From Microcystis elabens FACHB-917 (lineage in GTDB: Bacteria; Cyanobacteriota; Cyanobacteriia; PCC-6307; Cyanobiaceae), in assembly GCF_014698445.1 (NCBI RefSeq), contig NZ_JACJSZ010000010.1, positions 31,037-95,036 on the forward strand: a stretch of 64,000 nt of DNA, given 5' to 3'. Shown here piece by piece: positions 41,941 to 51,606 of the stretch. The translations under genes and the position numbers were made by a program. How positions within the stretch are numbered: the stretch's first letter is position 1; every line of letters begins with the position of its first letter. The notes below the pieces were generated by a model. That model made no database searches. It was given only the letters and a program-made list of their open reading frames with translations, and was not told where the DNA came from.

Positions 41941-43040
41941 GCCTCAGCCTCCAGCTCCGCCAGCAGGGCAGCGACCGCCGCGGCAGGGTCGGCGGCGGCC
42001 GTGATGGCCCGCACCACTGCCACCCGCTCCGCCCCGGCGGCGCGAACGGCGGCCAGGTTGACCGCATCGATGCCGCCGATGGCGAAGAACGGCAGGGGGG
42101 ATTCCGCCGCCGCCTCGCTCACGTAGGCCAGCCCCACCGGCTCGCGGCCTGGCTTGGTGGGGGTGGCGTTGACGGGCCCCACCCCCACGTAGTCGCAGCC
42201 GTCGGCGACCGCCTGGCGCAGCTGCTCGAGCCGGTGGGTGCTGCGGCCGATCAGGCGGTCGGGTCCCAGCAGGCGACGGGCCACCGAGGGCGGCAGGTCG
42301 CCCTGGCCGAGGTGGACGCCATCGGCCCCCACCGCCAGGGCCAGGTCGATGCGGTCGTTGATCAGGAACAGGGCGCCATGGCGGTGGCAGAGCCGGCGCA
42401 GGGCGCTCGCCTGCTCGAAGCGCTGCCGGTCCTCGAGGGGGGCGTCGGCTTTGGCGCGGTACTGCACAAGCCGCACCCCCGCCGCCAGGGAGGCGGCCAC
42501 CACAGCCTCCAGGCCGTCCAGCGGACTGGTGACCAGATACAGGTGGCAGCGGCGCAGCAGGGCCCGGCGCCCGTCCCCGTCGCGGCCGGCCTGGAGGAGG
42601 TCGACCTCCAGGTCGTAGAGGGCGTAGCGGATCGTCGCCGCCTCGGACGCCAGTTCCTGATCGTCGAGGCGGCCGAACTCCTCCAGCACCCGCAGGGCCT
42701 CCTGCACACGGCCGGCGTTGGCGGCCAGGACGCCGGCGGCGTCCTGGCGTTCGGCCTGGGCCGGATGGGCCAGTCCCGCCGCCGGGTCGCTGGCGGTGTG
42801 CCGGGCCAGCTTGTAAGCGGCCCGATGCAGGCGCCCCAGCCGCTGACGCAGGTCCTTGGTGCGGGCCACCAGATCGGGACGGTCGAGGGCGAAGCGGGCC
42901 CAGTCCTCCAGCACCCGCAGCCCCTCCCGGGCCCGGTCGAGGTTGGCATCGAGCAGCCGCTCGATGGCGGCCCGCTCATGGCCGGACACCGGCGGCGGGG
43001 CGACGGGACGCGGCGACGGGACTGGAGACTGGGCGGTCAC
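41937..43040 (-). CDS. thiE: Thiamine-phosphate synthase ThiE with cyanobacterial N-terminal extension
   Basis: Encodes 367 residues from GTG 43040. The C-terminal 200 residues are a complete TIM-barrel ThiE: CHLYLVTSPLDG, LVQYRAK, INDRIDLALAVGADGVHLGQ, IGRSTH, YVGVGPVNATPTKPG and FFAIGGI. It couples HMP diphosphate to thiazole phosphate to make thiamine phosphate. The first ~165 residues are an alpha-helical extension (RAREGLRVLEDWARFAL, with a later related RVQEALRVLEEF segment) known from cyanobacterial ThiE but of unclear function. Overlaps thiS by ATGA. Confidence 0.93.
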   Translation of the reverse strand: MTAQSPVPSPRPVAPPPVSGHERAAIERLLDANLDRAREGLRVLEDWARFALDRPDLVARTKDLRQRLGRLHRAAYKLARHTASDPAAGLAHPAQAERQDAAGVLAANAGRVQEALRVLEEFGRLDDQELASEAATIRYALYDLEVDLLQAGRDGDGRRALLRRCHLYLVTSPLDGLEAVVAASLAAGVRLVQYRAKADAPLEDRQRFEQASALRRLCHRHGALFLINDRIDLALAVGADGVHLGQGDLPPSVARRLLGPDRLIGRSTHRLEQLRQAVADGCDYVGVGPVNATPTKPGREPVGLAYVSEAAAESPLPFFAIGGIDAVNLAAVRAAGAERVAVVRAITAAADPAAAVAALLAELEAEA

Positions 43041-43101
43041 CGGACCGGGGCGGTTGGGGCCTCCAGGGTATGGGAGGGCCTCCTCGGGCTGGGCCTGGCG
43101 G

Positions 43102-44049
43102 TCAGGCGGCTGGCGGGGCGGCGGCGGGGTCCGGCCCCAGGGCCAGGGCCACCAGGGCCAGCAGCACCTCGACCAGCAGGTACAGGACCCGGTGCACGGT
43201 CACCACCACCAGGGAGGTGTCCGCCGCGATGTAAGGATCGAGGGCCAGGGCAAGCACCACCTCCCTCACCCCCAGGCCCGCCGGGGCGAACGGCACCAGG
43301 TAGCCGGTCACCCAGGCGAGGCAGTAGACGCCGATCACCGCGGGCCAGGTCGGCCCCACCCCCAGAAACGGCCGCAGACACAGCCAGAAGGAGGCCCCGA
43401 GGGCGAACCAGCCGAGCAGGAGGCTCGACCAGGCCGGCCAGGGGGGGCGCAGCCGGACCAGCCAGGGCCGCAGGCGTGAGGCGCGGCGGCGCAGCCGCGA
43501 TCGGGCCACCGTCAGGGCAACGGCCGGGGCCAGCAGCAGCACGGCCGCCAGCGGCGCCGCCAGGGCGGGGGGCATCTGGCCCGCCGCGTCCAGCAGCCGC
43601 AGGAAGAAGGCGGGCTGGGCCAGCCCCAGCAGGACGACGCCGATCAGCAGGGCCGATCCGACCACCCAGCCGTTCTCGGCGAGGATCGAATCGCGGATGG
43701 CGGCGGCGGGGGCCTGGCGGGCCCGCAGCATCGCGATGCGACTCACGAACTGCCAGATCGACCCCGGCACGTACTTGGCCAGCTGGGCCAGGTTGTACAT
43801 GTAGAACCCGTCACGGCGGCTCACCGGAATGGCGCAGTGGCGCGTCGCCAGCAGCATCACGGCGTTCATCCCCAGCTTGCCGAGCACCAGCAGGGCCGCC
43901 ACGGCCGCCAGCTCCGGGGGGGAGAACCGGGCCAGATCCTCGACGATCACCTGACGACGGGTGATGGCGAAGGCCACCACGGCGACGGCCACCAGGCCGA
44001 TCCAGATCCACTTCACCAGGACGCCCAGGGGGCTGGATGGCCACTTCAA
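43102..44049 (-). CDS. Flippase-like integral membrane protein (UPF0104/LPG-synthase TM domain)
   Basis: Encodes 315 residues with about eight transmembrane segments. AQLAKYVPGSIWQF and later GYLVPFAPAGLGVREVVLALAL are the signatures of the UPF0104 family, named after the flippase domain of lysylphosphatidylglycerol synthase. Members are often encoded with glycosyltransferases, where they may move or act on lipid-linked glycans; direct evidence is scarce. The start overlaps the pyruvyltransferase stop (ATGA), tying it to the polysaccharide cluster to its right. Confidence 0.85.
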   Translation of the reverse strand: MKWPSSPLGVLVKWIWIGLVAVAVVAFAITRRQVIVEDLARFSPPELAAVAALLVLGKLGMNAVMLLATRHCAIPVSRRDGFYMYNLAQLAKYVPGSIWQFVSRIAMLRARQAPAAAIRDSILAENGWVVGSALLIGVVLLGLAQPAFFLRLLDAAGQMPPALAAPLAAVLLLAPAVALTVARSRLRRRASRLRPWLVRLRPPWPAWSSLLLGWFALGASFWLCLRPFLGVGPTWPAVIGVYCLAWVTGYLVPFAPAGLGVREVVLALALDPYIAADTSLVVVTVHRVLYLLVEVLLALVALALGPDPAAAPPAA

Positions 44050-45308
44050 GGGGGGAGCAGCGGCTGCACCGCATCGAACTGCCGGGAGGCGAGGGCCTGC
44101 ACCTGCGGCAGCGCGGCGACGATGCGGTCGCGGCGTTCCGCCTGCTCGGAGATCAGCCGCTCGATCAGGGCCACGGTGCGGGGCCGGTCGAGGTCGGCGC
44201 CGTCAGACACCATGTCGGCCTGGCCGAAGCGCTCCATGACCTCCAGGTATTTGTGGCTCCAGCCCATCACCAGCACCGGAACGCCCACCACCAGAGCGCC
44301 CACCATGGCGTGGAAGCGGGACACCGCATGGACGTCACAGGCCCCCAGGATGCGATGGATCTGGGCGGCGTTCCAGCCGTCCTCGAACCCCACCACCGAC
44401 CCGGCCACGGCCGGATCCAGGTGGTTCAGCGTGGCCCGCAGCAGGGGCAGGTCGTTGTTGTGGAGGCGGGTTTCCTCCGGGCCCCGGGTGGCGTTGGGGT
44501 AGAGGGCCACCCCATGGCCCAGCGCCACCAGGTCGGCGATCAGGCCGGCCAGCCAGAGGGGGTAATCGTGGCCCGCCGCCGCCGCCCGGCGGGCGATCAC
44601 GGCGCTGGGGCAGACGCCGACGATCGGGCGCCCGCGCTCCCGCAGGGCCTGCAGGGCCGCCAGCCGCCCGTCAAGGCCGGGGGCAGGGGTGCTGAGGCAG
44701 AAGCGTGGCTCGAACAGGAAAGCCACATCGTCGCTGCGGCCGAAGCTGCCCCTGGATCCCAGCAAGGCGGCGACGTGGCCCTGCGTCACCTCACCACGGG
44801 TGTGGAGGCGGTGGCAGCGGGACAGGAACCAGCGGGCCAGCGGGCGGTTGGGCCAGGTGCGGAAGGGCCCCATCGCCTGGGACAACTTCACGACCGGGAC
44901 GCCGAGGATCATCGCCGGACAGATCGTGGCGATGTTGAAGGGTAGGAACCTGGCCCGGCCATCGATGAAGGAGACCCCGGCCAGGCATAGCAGGGCCCGT
45001 GAACGGGCCAGCGCCCGCACCGACGCCGGCAGCAGCCCCTGCAGCCGGTGGAGCCGCAGCCCACCCAGCAGGCGATGCAGCACGGCCCCCGGGAGCAGCA
45101 CCAGCACCAGGTGGGCGGGGGTGGAGGAGAAGATCCGCACCCGGGGGTCGCTCACCAGCTGGCGGTCGACCGTGGGGTAGTAGCTGAACACCTCGAAGCG
45201 AAGCTGGGGACCGCAGCGTTCCGAAAGCACCCCGATGGCGGTGCTCAGCATCGCCTCCGCACCGCGGTTGCCGTGGAAGGTGGCCGCGATGATCGCCACG
45301 GAGCTCAT
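44046..45308 (-). CDS. Polysaccharide pyruvyltransferase family protein
   Basis: Encodes 420 residues. The N-terminus VAIIAATFHGNRGAEAML has the NxGxE-like element of CsaB/WcaK-type pyruvyltransferases, and the second half shows GACDVHAVSRFHAMVGALVVGVPVL (core SRFHAMVGALV), their hallmark SRxHxx-A motif. These GT-B-like enzymes add a pyruvyl ketal from phosphoenolpyruvate to a sugar, giving the polymer negative charge. It lies 13 bases after the FrhB-like gene, a pairing seen in many exopolysaccharide clusters. Acceptor sugar unknown. Confidence 0.9.
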   Translation of the reverse strand: MSSVAIIAATFHGNRGAEAMLSTAIGVLSERCGPQLRFEVFSYYPTVDRQLVSDPRVRIFSSTPAHLVLVLLPGAVLHRLLGGLRLHRLQGLLPASVRALARSRALLCLAGVSFIDGRARFLPFNIATICPAMILGVPVVKLSQAMGPFRTWPNRPLARWFLSRCHRLHTRGEVTQGHVAALLGSRGSFGRSDDVAFLFEPRFCLSTPAPGLDGRLAALQALRERGRPIVGVCPSAVIARRAAAAGHDYPLWLAGLIADLVALGHGVALYPNATRGPEETRLHNNDLPLLRATLNHLDPAVAGSVVGFEDGWNAAQIHRILGACDVHAVSRFHAMVGALVVGVPVLVMGWSHKYLEVMERFGQADMVSDGADLDRPRTVALIERLISEQAERRDRIVAALPQVQALASRQFDAVQPLLPP

Positions 45309-45321
45309 CGGATCCCCCCCT

Positions 45322-46446
45322 TCACTTGACAGACTCCAGGCCCTTCTTGAGATACAGCAGCCCCCTGATCACGGGTCGGGGCAGGGCGAAGATCAGCCGG
45401 CGGCCCCAGGCGGACTCGCTCAGACGCACATTGGCCAGGGTCCAGAAGGCATTGAGCTGGTCGTGCCAGGTGACAGGCGCCTGAACGCGGTCGGGGATCC
45501 TCAGCCCCAGCAAGCGACCCGCCCGGGCACGGACGGTGACGTTGTAATGGGCAGGACCGATGCGGGCCTGGCCATCCATGATGTCGCGGATGTCGAGGGC
45601 GGAGGCCGCCACGGCACCGGATCGGGTGGCGGCGTCGAAAAGGATCTGGCCGGCTTCGGTGCGGGTGATCACGGCGGTGTGCTTGATCGGATCGTCCTTG
45701 AGCCGGAACAGCCAGATGTCCCCCATCGTGAGGTCGGCGGCATAGCCGTAGTGGTCATGGCAGGAGAGACATTTCCGCTCGCAGAAGAAGAACATGTTCT
45801 GGTAGTCGTTGAACGTCTTCGTGGGCCGGCGCAGCAGGGAGCCGTCGGCGAATTCCGCCTCCAGATGGCCGCGCCAGTGGCCGATCCGGAACCGGTAGGC
45901 CCGCAGCGGCTGGCCGGCCCGCTTCTCCAGCCGCTTCGTGACGGCATCGATCAGGGGCGTGCGGGAGTTGTGGCCGCAGACCAGGGCGATGGTCAGCACC
46001 ACCTTGGCCGCCAGGGCGAGGTCGGCGCCGCAACGCTTGCGCAGGGAGGCGATGTCGCAGGGAAGGCCCACCACCGCCACCCGCCCCTGGAAAGCGCGCA
46101 GCAGGGGCAGCACCGACGGCAGGAAGCGGGATTCCACGTACTTGCTGCCGCGGGCGGCCAGGATCCCGGCAGGATCGGTGGCGATCCGGAAGCGGGGGCG
46201 CACCTTGCCGTCCTCCACCACGGCCTCGCAGACCACGGCGCCCTCGAACAGGCCCTGGCGCAGCCCCTCGATCAGCACGGCGCTGATGGTTCCCCCCGAC
46301 GCGGCCCGCTCGCGGATGGCACTGTCGGTGGCATGGGTGAGCCAGGCCTCCCGCCAGGTGCCCACATAGCGATCGATGTCCGCCGGGCTCCAGCGCTTCT
46401 TGAGGAAGCGATCCAGGACGCTGCCGAAGGTGCGACGCTCCGCCAT
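45322..46446 (-). CDS. Coenzyme F420 hydrogenase/dehydrogenase beta-subunit (FrhB)-like protein
   Basis: Encodes 374 residues. VVGLPCDIASLRK and CERKCLSCHDHYGYAADLTMGDIW (core CLSCHD and MGDIW) match the FrhB C-terminal domain; the Cys residues likely ligate an iron-sulfur cluster and the fold binds flavin. In bacteria such genes accompany pyruvyltransferases and glycosyltransferases and may oxidise or reduce a polysaccharide precursor; cyanobacteria can make F420-like deazaflavins, but the electron partner here is unknown. Two bases separate it from the upstream GT2 gene. Confidence 0.88.
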   Translation of the reverse strand: MAERRTFGSVLDRFLKKRWSPADIDRYVGTWREAWLTHATDSAIRERAASGGTISAVLIEGLRQGLFEGAVVCEAVVEDGKVRPRFRIATDPAGILAARGSKYVESRFLPSVLPLLRAFQGRVAVVGLPCDIASLRKRCGADLALAAKVVLTIALVCGHNSRTPLIDAVTKRLEKRAGQPLRAYRFRIGHWRGHLEAEFADGSLLRRPTKTFNDYQNMFFFCERKCLSCHDHYGYAADLTMGDIWLFRLKDDPIKHTAVITRTEAGQILFDAATRSGAVAASALDIRDIMDGQARIGPAHYNVTVRARAGRLLGLRIPDRVQAPVTWHDQLNAFWTLANVRLSESAWGRRLIFALPRPVIRGLLYLKKGLESVK

Positions 46447-46448
46447 GG

Positions 46449-47384
46449 TCAGGAGCGGCTGCGCCGGAACTCGAAGCGCAGATCCTCGAGCAGCTTGCGA
46501 TTGGCGGCGATCACATCGGTGACGAAGGCGATCAGCAGGGACTGGAAGCCAGCGACCAGCAGCACGGAGGCCAGGATCAGCGACTGGATGTGGCCGCCGC
46601 CCCGGCCGATCGACACCATGAAGAGATAGCGGAGGCCGATCACCGTGCCAATGCCGAAAAGCAGGGTTCCCAGCAGCGCGAAGAACCGAAACGGCCGGTA
46701 GATCACGAAGATCCGCACGATCGTGACGATGCTGCGCTGGATGTAGGAGGGAATGCTCTTGACCAGGCGGGACGGCCGCTGGTAGCCATTCACCCGCACC
46801 GGCACCGACGTGATGCCGATGTTCTTCTGCCCCGCCTGGATGATCGTTTCCAGGGTGTAGGTGTAATCGCTGAACACCATCAGCTGCTGGGCAGCCCGGC
46901 GGCTCATGGCACGGAATCCGCTCGGTGCATCGGGGATGTCCGCGCCGCTCAGGCTGCGCACCACCCCGCTGCCGAGTTTCTGGAGCAGCTTCTTGGTGGG
47001 GGAGAAGTGCTGGATCTGGCTGATGGGACGCTCCCCCACGACGATCTCGGCCTGTTGCTCGAGAATCGGTGCCACCAGCCGGGGGATGTCCCGCGCGTCG
47101 TACTGGTTGTCGGCGTCGGTGTTGACGATGACATCCGCCCCCCGGGCCAGACAGGCATCCAGCCCGGTCATGAAGCCCCGGGCCAGGCCCCGGTTGTGGA
47201 AGTGGCGCACCACATGGTCGACGCCATGGGCAAGGGCCACCCCGGCCGTGTCGTCGTGGCTGCCGTCATCGATGACCAGCCATTCGACCTGGTCGAAACC
47301 GTCGACATGGCGGGGGAGGGCCGCCAGCGCCACGGGCAGGGTGGCGGCCTCGTTGAAACAGGGGATCTGGATGATGAGCTTCAC
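46449..47384 (-). CDS. Polyprenyl-phosphate glycosyltransferase (GT2, DPM1/ArnC-like)
   Basis: Encodes 311 residues. The GT2 domain has IIQIPCFNEAATLP, VIDDGSHDDT and VNTDADNQYDARDIP, where DAD is the metal site. Two C-terminal hydrophobic segments (about 230-250 and 265-290) fit the GtrB/DPM1 subgroup, which makes undecaprenyl-phosphate-sugar from a nucleotide sugar. It could provide the lipid-linked sugar donor for the GT39-like membrane enzyme encoded just upstream. Same strand and order as the pyruvyltransferase cluster. Confidence 0.92.
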   Translation of the reverse strand: MKLIIQIPCFNEAATLPVALAALPRHVDGFDQVEWLVIDDGSHDDTAGVALAHGVDHVVRHFHNRGLARGFMTGLDACLARGADVIVNTDADNQYDARDIPRLVAPILEQQAEIVVGERPISQIQHFSPTKKLLQKLGSGVVRSLSGADIPDAPSGFRAMSRRAAQQLMVFSDYTYTLETIIQAGQKNIGITSVPVRVNGYQRPSRLVKSIPSYIQRSIVTIVRIFVIYRPFRFFALLGTLLFGIGTVIGLRYLFMVSIGRGGGHIQSLILASVLLVAGFQSLLIAFVTDVIAANRKLLEDLRFEFRRSRS

Positions 47385-47410
47385 GGGGTCATCCCCAGGG
47401 TCGCGAACCG

Positions 47411-47428
47411 ATGGCGGCGCCGTGCCAT
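47411..47428 (-). other. Small intergenic hairpin
   Basis: ATGGC and GCCAT pair around GGCGCCGT in the 64-base gap between the GT39-like and GT2 genes. No T-run accompanies it; it may be an RNA-stability or pausing element, or chance in GC-rich DNA. Confidence 0.2.
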
Positions 47429-47448
47429 AAGCCTCATGGTCGCAGAAG

Positions 47449-49059
47449 TCATGATCCCATGCCGGCTCCGGTCCCTGGCTCCGTCCGCCCGTCGGGATGC
47501 GCCGGATCGGCGGCAGGACAGCCCACCAGAATCACCAGGGAAAGAATCATCAGGGGGATCGCCGGTGCCGAATAGCGCGGAATGTTGTGGCTCAGCAGCC
47601 CATAGGCCAGCACCATGCCCACCGGCAGCACGGTGAGGGCCAGAAAGGTACCGTTCCGGCGGATCACGCCCAGCAGGAACAGCGCCACAAGCGCCCCATA
47701 CGACAACAGCGCCAGCAGATCCTTGGCAAGTACGTAGATCGAACTGGCCTTGAAGTTGACACCTTCATTGGGCCACGACCAGATCCCCCTCCAGAGGAAC
47801 AGGGGCGTCATCATCAGATGGCGAACGGGATCGGCAAGAATCATCCGTTTCGCCTTCTCCCCCACCTGCTCCTCGGCCACGCGATTGGCATCGGGCACGC
47901 CCTGCGCCACCGCCACGACGATCAACCGGTTCACCTCGGCCCCCACCCTGCGGTGATAGCTGATCACCTCCTGGGGGCGGCCTGCCAGCGCGGCCTGAAG
48001 ATCGGCCTGCTGGAAGTCGGAGCCGTAGCGGTTGATCCGCCGGTAACGGCCACCGGCCTGGAAGTCGGCTGGGGTAGCGCCTAGCCCGAGCAGGCGTGAG
48101 CCGTGCTGATAGAAGGACGGACCCCAGAAGAACAGGGCCCCCGGCACTTCGGCAGCCGCCATCCCGTTCTTGATGGCCCTGGCGTACAGCACCCGGCCAC
48201 CCCTCTGGGTGAGCTGGACGCTGCCCAGCTGCAGCTGGTTGCGGACCATCCACGGCAGCACGGCCGCGATGAACCCCAGCAGCAGCGCCGCGCAGGCCGC
48301 CAGCGGCTGCCGGCGCCGGCGTCGCGCTGCGGCCCAGAGGGCGTGCAGCAGCAGGCCGCCGATGATCACCAGACAGACGTAGAAGAAGATCGCCTTGGTG
48401 AGGCTCAGCAGGCCGAAACCCAGTCCGGCGGCCAGAAACCAGCGGCGACGGGAGGTGCGGACAGCCAGCACCAGAAACAGACTCGACCAGAGCAGCATCA
48501 CGCTCGCCTGCAGCTCCGTGTAGAGCGTGTCGACGAACATCGGCACGGCAAAGAAGAAATATCCCACCAGAACCGTGGCGATCACAACCAGCAGAAGCCG
48601 GCCCGTGAGCACCTGGCAGAGCAGGGCCGTGGCCACCAGGCCCAGCGCCGCCCAGTAGAGATTGGCCCATTTCACAGCACGGGCAGCGGGCCCCTCCACC
48701 AGCTCCCGATACGACGGCGCGTAGCCGTTGATGGCCATCAGTTTCAGGTGGCCTGCGGTGACGAGATTCGGCAGCGGCTCCCGCGCATTGGAGGCGGAAA
48801 AGGGTGCCCGTTCGGCCGTGGAAAGCACACCTTGGGTGGCCATATTATGGGCCAGGCGCAGATTCACCAGGGCGTCCTTCTGACTGCCGGCCACGGTGAT
48901 CTGCTTGGCACCGAGAGCCAGCATCGCCAGGATGGTCAGGGCGACGATCAGCAACTTCAGGCGACTGAGTCGCAGACCAAGACGTCGCGACTGGCTGTCG
49001 ATCCATCGATCGAATCGAGCCGAGCAGGTTGTGACGAAGCTGGAAAGGATTCCGCCCAT
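47449..49059 (-). CDS. GT39/ArnT-like membrane glycosyltransferase
   Basis: Encodes about 536 residues from the ATG at 49059; a GTG three bases earlier (49062) is an alternative. Some eleven hydrophobic segments occur, the first near residue 38 (LLIVALTILAMLALG). A large periplasmic loop follows the first segment, and a second lies at about 290-410, the plan of GT-C enzymes of families GT39/GT83 that take sugar from polyprenyl-phosphate-sugar. No specific acceptor motif was recognised, so it could also be a related uncharacterised GT-C protein. The GtrB-like gene is immediately downstream. Confidence 0.75.
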   Translation of the reverse strand: MGGILSSFVTTCSARFDRWIDSQSRRLGLRLSRLKLLIVALTILAMLALGAKQITVAGSQKDALVNLRLAHNMATQGVLSTAERAPFSASNAREPLPNLVTAGHLKLMAINGYAPSYRELVEGPAARAVKWANLYWAALGLVATALLCQVLTGRLLLVVIATVLVGYFFFAVPMFVDTLYTELQASVMLLWSSLFLVLAVRTSRRRWFLAAGLGFGLLSLTKAIFFYVCLVIIGGLLLHALWAAARRRRRQPLAACAALLLGFIAAVLPWMVRNQLQLGSVQLTQRGGRVLYARAIKNGMAAAEVPGALFFWGPSFYQHGSRLLGLGATPADFQAGGRYRRINRYGSDFQQADLQAALAGRPQEVISYHRRVGAEVNRLIVVAVAQGVPDANRVAEEQVGEKAKRMILADPVRHLMMTPLFLWRGIWSWPNEGVNFKASSIYVLAKDLLALLSYGALVALFLLGVIRRNGTFLALTVLPVGMVLAYGLLSHNIPRYSAPAIPLMILSLVILVGCPAADPAHPDGRTEPGTGAGMGS

Positions 49060-49121
49060 CACCCGCCGCCTCTCCGCCCCAGACAGTATCAGCAGCGCAC
49101 TGGAACCGCTACGGCGCCGCT

Positions 49122-50084
49122 TCAGCCGTCGGCGGGCAGCAGGGCGTCACCTGCGGCCCGGTGACAGGCCTCCAGCGCCTGTTCGGCATCCAGCCGGATC
49201 TGCCGGCTGAGGGCCTCGAGGCTGGCGAACTCCTGCTGGCGGCGCAGCAGGCTCAGGGGCTGCACGGTGAGGCGGGCCTCCGCCAGCTCCAGCCGACGCC
49301 CCAGCAGGTGCACCTCCACCGCCGAGGGGGCCAGGGGATCCACGGTGGGCTGGGGGCCCAGGTTCATCACCGCCGCCATCGGCCCCTCGATCCCGTCACG
49401 CCAGGCCAGGGCCCCATAAACCCCTTCCAGCGGAAGGAACTTGCGCCCGTCCACCGCCAGGTTGGCGGTGGGCCAACCCAGCTGGCGCCCCAGGCCCCGG
49501 CCGCTCACCACCTGGCCGCTGAAGCGGTAGGGACGCTCCAGCAGCCGCGCCGCCTCGTCGATGTTGCCGGCCGCCAGGGCCCGCCGGATGCGGCTGCTGC
49601 TCACCCGCTCGGCCCCGTCCCACAGCATCGGCAGCACCTGCACATCGATGCCGAGGCCGGCGCCGATGCGGGCCAGGTCGTCCACATCCCCGCGGCGATC
49701 GACCCCGAAGCGGAAGTTGGTGCCCACCGCGATCCGGCGGGCCTGGAGCCTCTCGGCCAGCACCTGGCGCACGAAGGGCTCCGGGGTCAGCGCCGCCAGC
49801 TCGCGGGTGAAGGGCACCAGCACCAGCTGCTCGATGCCCAGGGGTTCGAGCAGCTCCAGCTTCTCCTCCGGAAGATCCAGACGCAGCCGCGTCTCGCCAT
49901 GGAGCACTTCGCGGGGATGGGGCCAGAAGCTGACCACCGTGGGCACGACCCGCTCCCGGGCGACGGCCATGGGCGCGGTGACGGCGGCGATGACGCGGCG
50001 GTGCCCCCGATGCAGGCCATCGAAGCTGCCGAGGGCGATGGCGGTGGGGCGCAGGGCGCTGGGGGGGTCGTGAAGCGGGATCAA
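49122..50084 (-). CDS. ribF: Bifunctional riboflavin kinase/FAD synthetase
   Basis: Encodes 320 residues from a TTG at 50084 (reading MIPLHDPPS); an in-frame ATG at 50117 would add 11 residues. The N-terminal adenylyltransferase domain shows ALGSFDGLHRGHR and later SSSRIRRAL, and the riboflavin-kinase domain has GRGLGRQLGWPTANL. It makes FMN, then FAD, from riboflavin and ATP. Length is normal. It diverges from the DUF3611 gene with only 63 bases between starts. Confidence 0.95.
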   Translation of the reverse strand: MIPLHDPPSALRPTAIALGSFDGLHRGHRRVIAAVTAPMAVARERVVPTVVSFWPHPREVLHGETRLRLDLPEEKLELLEPLGIEQLVLVPFTRELAALTPEPFVRQVLAERLQARRIAVGTNFRFGVDRRGDVDDLARIGAGLGIDVQVLPMLWDGAERVSSSRIRRALAAGNIDEAARLLERPYRFSGQVVSGRGLGRQLGWPTANLAVDGRKFLPLEGVYGALAWRDGIEGPMAAVMNLGPQPTVDPLAPSAVEVHLLGRRLELAEARLTVQPLSLLRRQQEFASLEALSRQIRLDAEQALEACHRAAGDALLPADG

Positions 50085-50147
50085 CGGCCTCGGCCCTCGC
50101 CGGCTGGATCCTCCCATGCCAAGTTTGGGATCACCGTTCCCGTCTCC

Positions 50148-50729
50148 ATGGCCGACCAGCTGGACCTGCAGCGCATGGCCGACGCCCTTCGCCGCACGGG
50201 CTGGGTGCGCTTCTGGGTCCAGCTGGCCCTCGGGGTGGTGGTGGTGGTGGTGCTGCTGTTCAACAACATCGGCGGCCGCCTGGCGGCCAACTCCTCCCGC
50301 GCCCTGGGGCTGGGCCCCGGCTTGTCCCTCACCACCCTCTCGTTCCTGGTTCTGCTCTGGAGTCTGTGGCAATCCTGGCTGGTGGTGCGCTGCGGCCGCG
50401 CCCTGGCCAGCCCGGTGCGCCCCAGCCGGGGGGAGACCTCCCGGTTGGTGAAGCGGGGCCTGGTGGCCGACGTGGCCGGGCTCACCCTGGCCTCGGTGGG
50501 CTACCAGGCCCTGGCCGGCAGTCTGTTCGTGCAGGCCTCCCAGCAGGTGCCGGGCTTCCTCGGAGCCCAGCTGCAGGCCACTCCGGGCAGCGGCGGCCGG
50601 GTGGTGGGCCTGCCGATCACCTCGATCGAGATGCTCTCGGTGCTCAGCAACACCCAGGTGCTGTTCGCCCACGTGCTCGCCCTGATCATCAGCCTCTGGC
50701 TGCTGCAGCGGATCTACCGCAGGAGCTGA
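50148..50729 (+). CDS. DUF3611 family membrane protein
   Basis: Encodes 193 residues from the ATG at 50148 ([16 protein letters not shown]); the frame is open upstream but antisense to ribF. Four transmembrane segments are predicted by eye, near 24-43, 58-80, 107-127 and 165-187. This is a cyanobacteria/plastid-typical family of unknown function. Its 3' end overlaps the convergent surE stop region by 16 bases. Confidence 0.8.
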   Translation: MADQLDLQRMADALRRTGWVRFWVQLALGVVVVVVLLFNNIGGRLAANSSRALGLGPGLSLTTLSFLVLLWSLWQSWLVVRCGRALASPVRPSRGETSRLVKRGLVADVAGLTLASVGYQALAGSLFVQASQQVPGFLGAQLQATPGSGGRVVGLPITSIEMLSVLSNTQVLFAHVLALIISLWLLQRIYRRS

Positions 50730-51532
50730 TCCCGGCGCCCCAGCGCCTCGACAGGCGGCAGCGACGCCACCGGACCGCGCCAGAACAGCTCGGGCTGCAG
50801 GGGGGTCAGGGAGGGGCCTCCCTGCTGCACCCAGGCCACATCGGTGGGCCATTCGGCCGGGCCGGTGCCGGTGCCCTCGAGATCGTCAACCACCTCGCCG
50901 GCCAGCCAGTAGTAGGTGCGGCCGCGGGGGTCGGTGCGTTTCTCGAACTGGTCGATGTAGCGGCGGACCGCCGTGCGGCACCAGCGCAGCGGAGCGAGGG
51001 AATCGGCGGGCCGCGGCGGCACGTTGAGGTTGAGCAGCAGACCCTCGGGCCAGCCGCCGGCGTGCATCCGTTCGGCCACGTCCAGGGCCAGGGCCGCGGC
51101 CGCCTCGAAGCGGCGCCAGTGGAAGTCGGCGCTGCTCACCGCCAGGGCCGGCAGGCCCTCGATCGTGCCCTCCATCGCCGCGGACACCGTGCCGGAATAG
51201 AGCACGTCGGTACCGAGGTTGGGGCCGTGGTTGATGCCGGAGAGCACCAGATCCGGCGGCTGCTCCAGCAGCCGGAACAGGGCCAGCTTGACGCAGTCGG
51301 AGGGGGTGCCGCTGCAGGCCCAGGCGGTGACCCCGGCGGCGAAGAGCTCATCGGCCCGCTCGGCCCGCAGGGGGGTCTGGAGGGTCAGTCCGTGACCGGT
51401 GGCGGAACGCTCCCGGTCCGGGCAGACCACGGTGACCGCATGGCCGCGGCCGGCGGCCTCGGCAGCCAGGGCCTGGATGCCGTCGGCGAAGACCCCGTCG
51501 TCGTTGCTGATCAGGATCCGGAGCGGTGCCAT
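50714..51532 (-). CDS. surE: 5'/3'-nucleotidase SurE
   Basis: Encodes 272 residues. [14 protein letters not shown] carries the metal-binding Asp pair, and [20 protein letters not shown] holds the N-H-G motif typical of SurE. The enzyme removes phosphate from nucleoside monophosphates and short polyphosphates. The length is in the family range. It converges on the DUF3611 gene (16-base overlap) and diverges from pheS, sharing the 74-base gap at 51533-51606. Confidence 0.94.
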   Translation of the reverse strand: MAPLRILISNDDGVFADGIQALAAEAAGRGHAVTVVCPDRERSATGHGLTLQTPLRAERADELFAAGVTAWACSGTPSDCVKLALFRLLEQPPDLVLSGINHGPNLGTDVLYSGTVSAAMEGTIEGLPALAVSSADFHWRRFEAAAALALDVAERMHAGGWPEGLLLNLNVPPRPADSLAPLRWCRTAVRRYIDQFEKRTDPRGRTYYWLAGEVVDDLEGTGTGPAEWPTDVAWVQQGGPSLTPLQPELFWRGPVASLPPVEALGRRDQLLR

Positions 51533-51576
51533 CGGCTTCGACCGCGTGTGCTGCCGGCAAGTTAGACGCTGCTGCC

Positions 51577-51582
51577 TACAGT
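51577..51582 (+). promoter_or_regulatory. Candidate -10 box for pheS
   Basis: TACAGT lies 24 bases before the pheS GTG in the surE-pheS divergent gap. It matches the -10 consensus at four positions. No -35 hexamer at standard spacing is clear. Confidence 0.3.
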
Positions 51583-51606
51583 CGCATCCATCCTTCGGAC
51601 CGTGCC

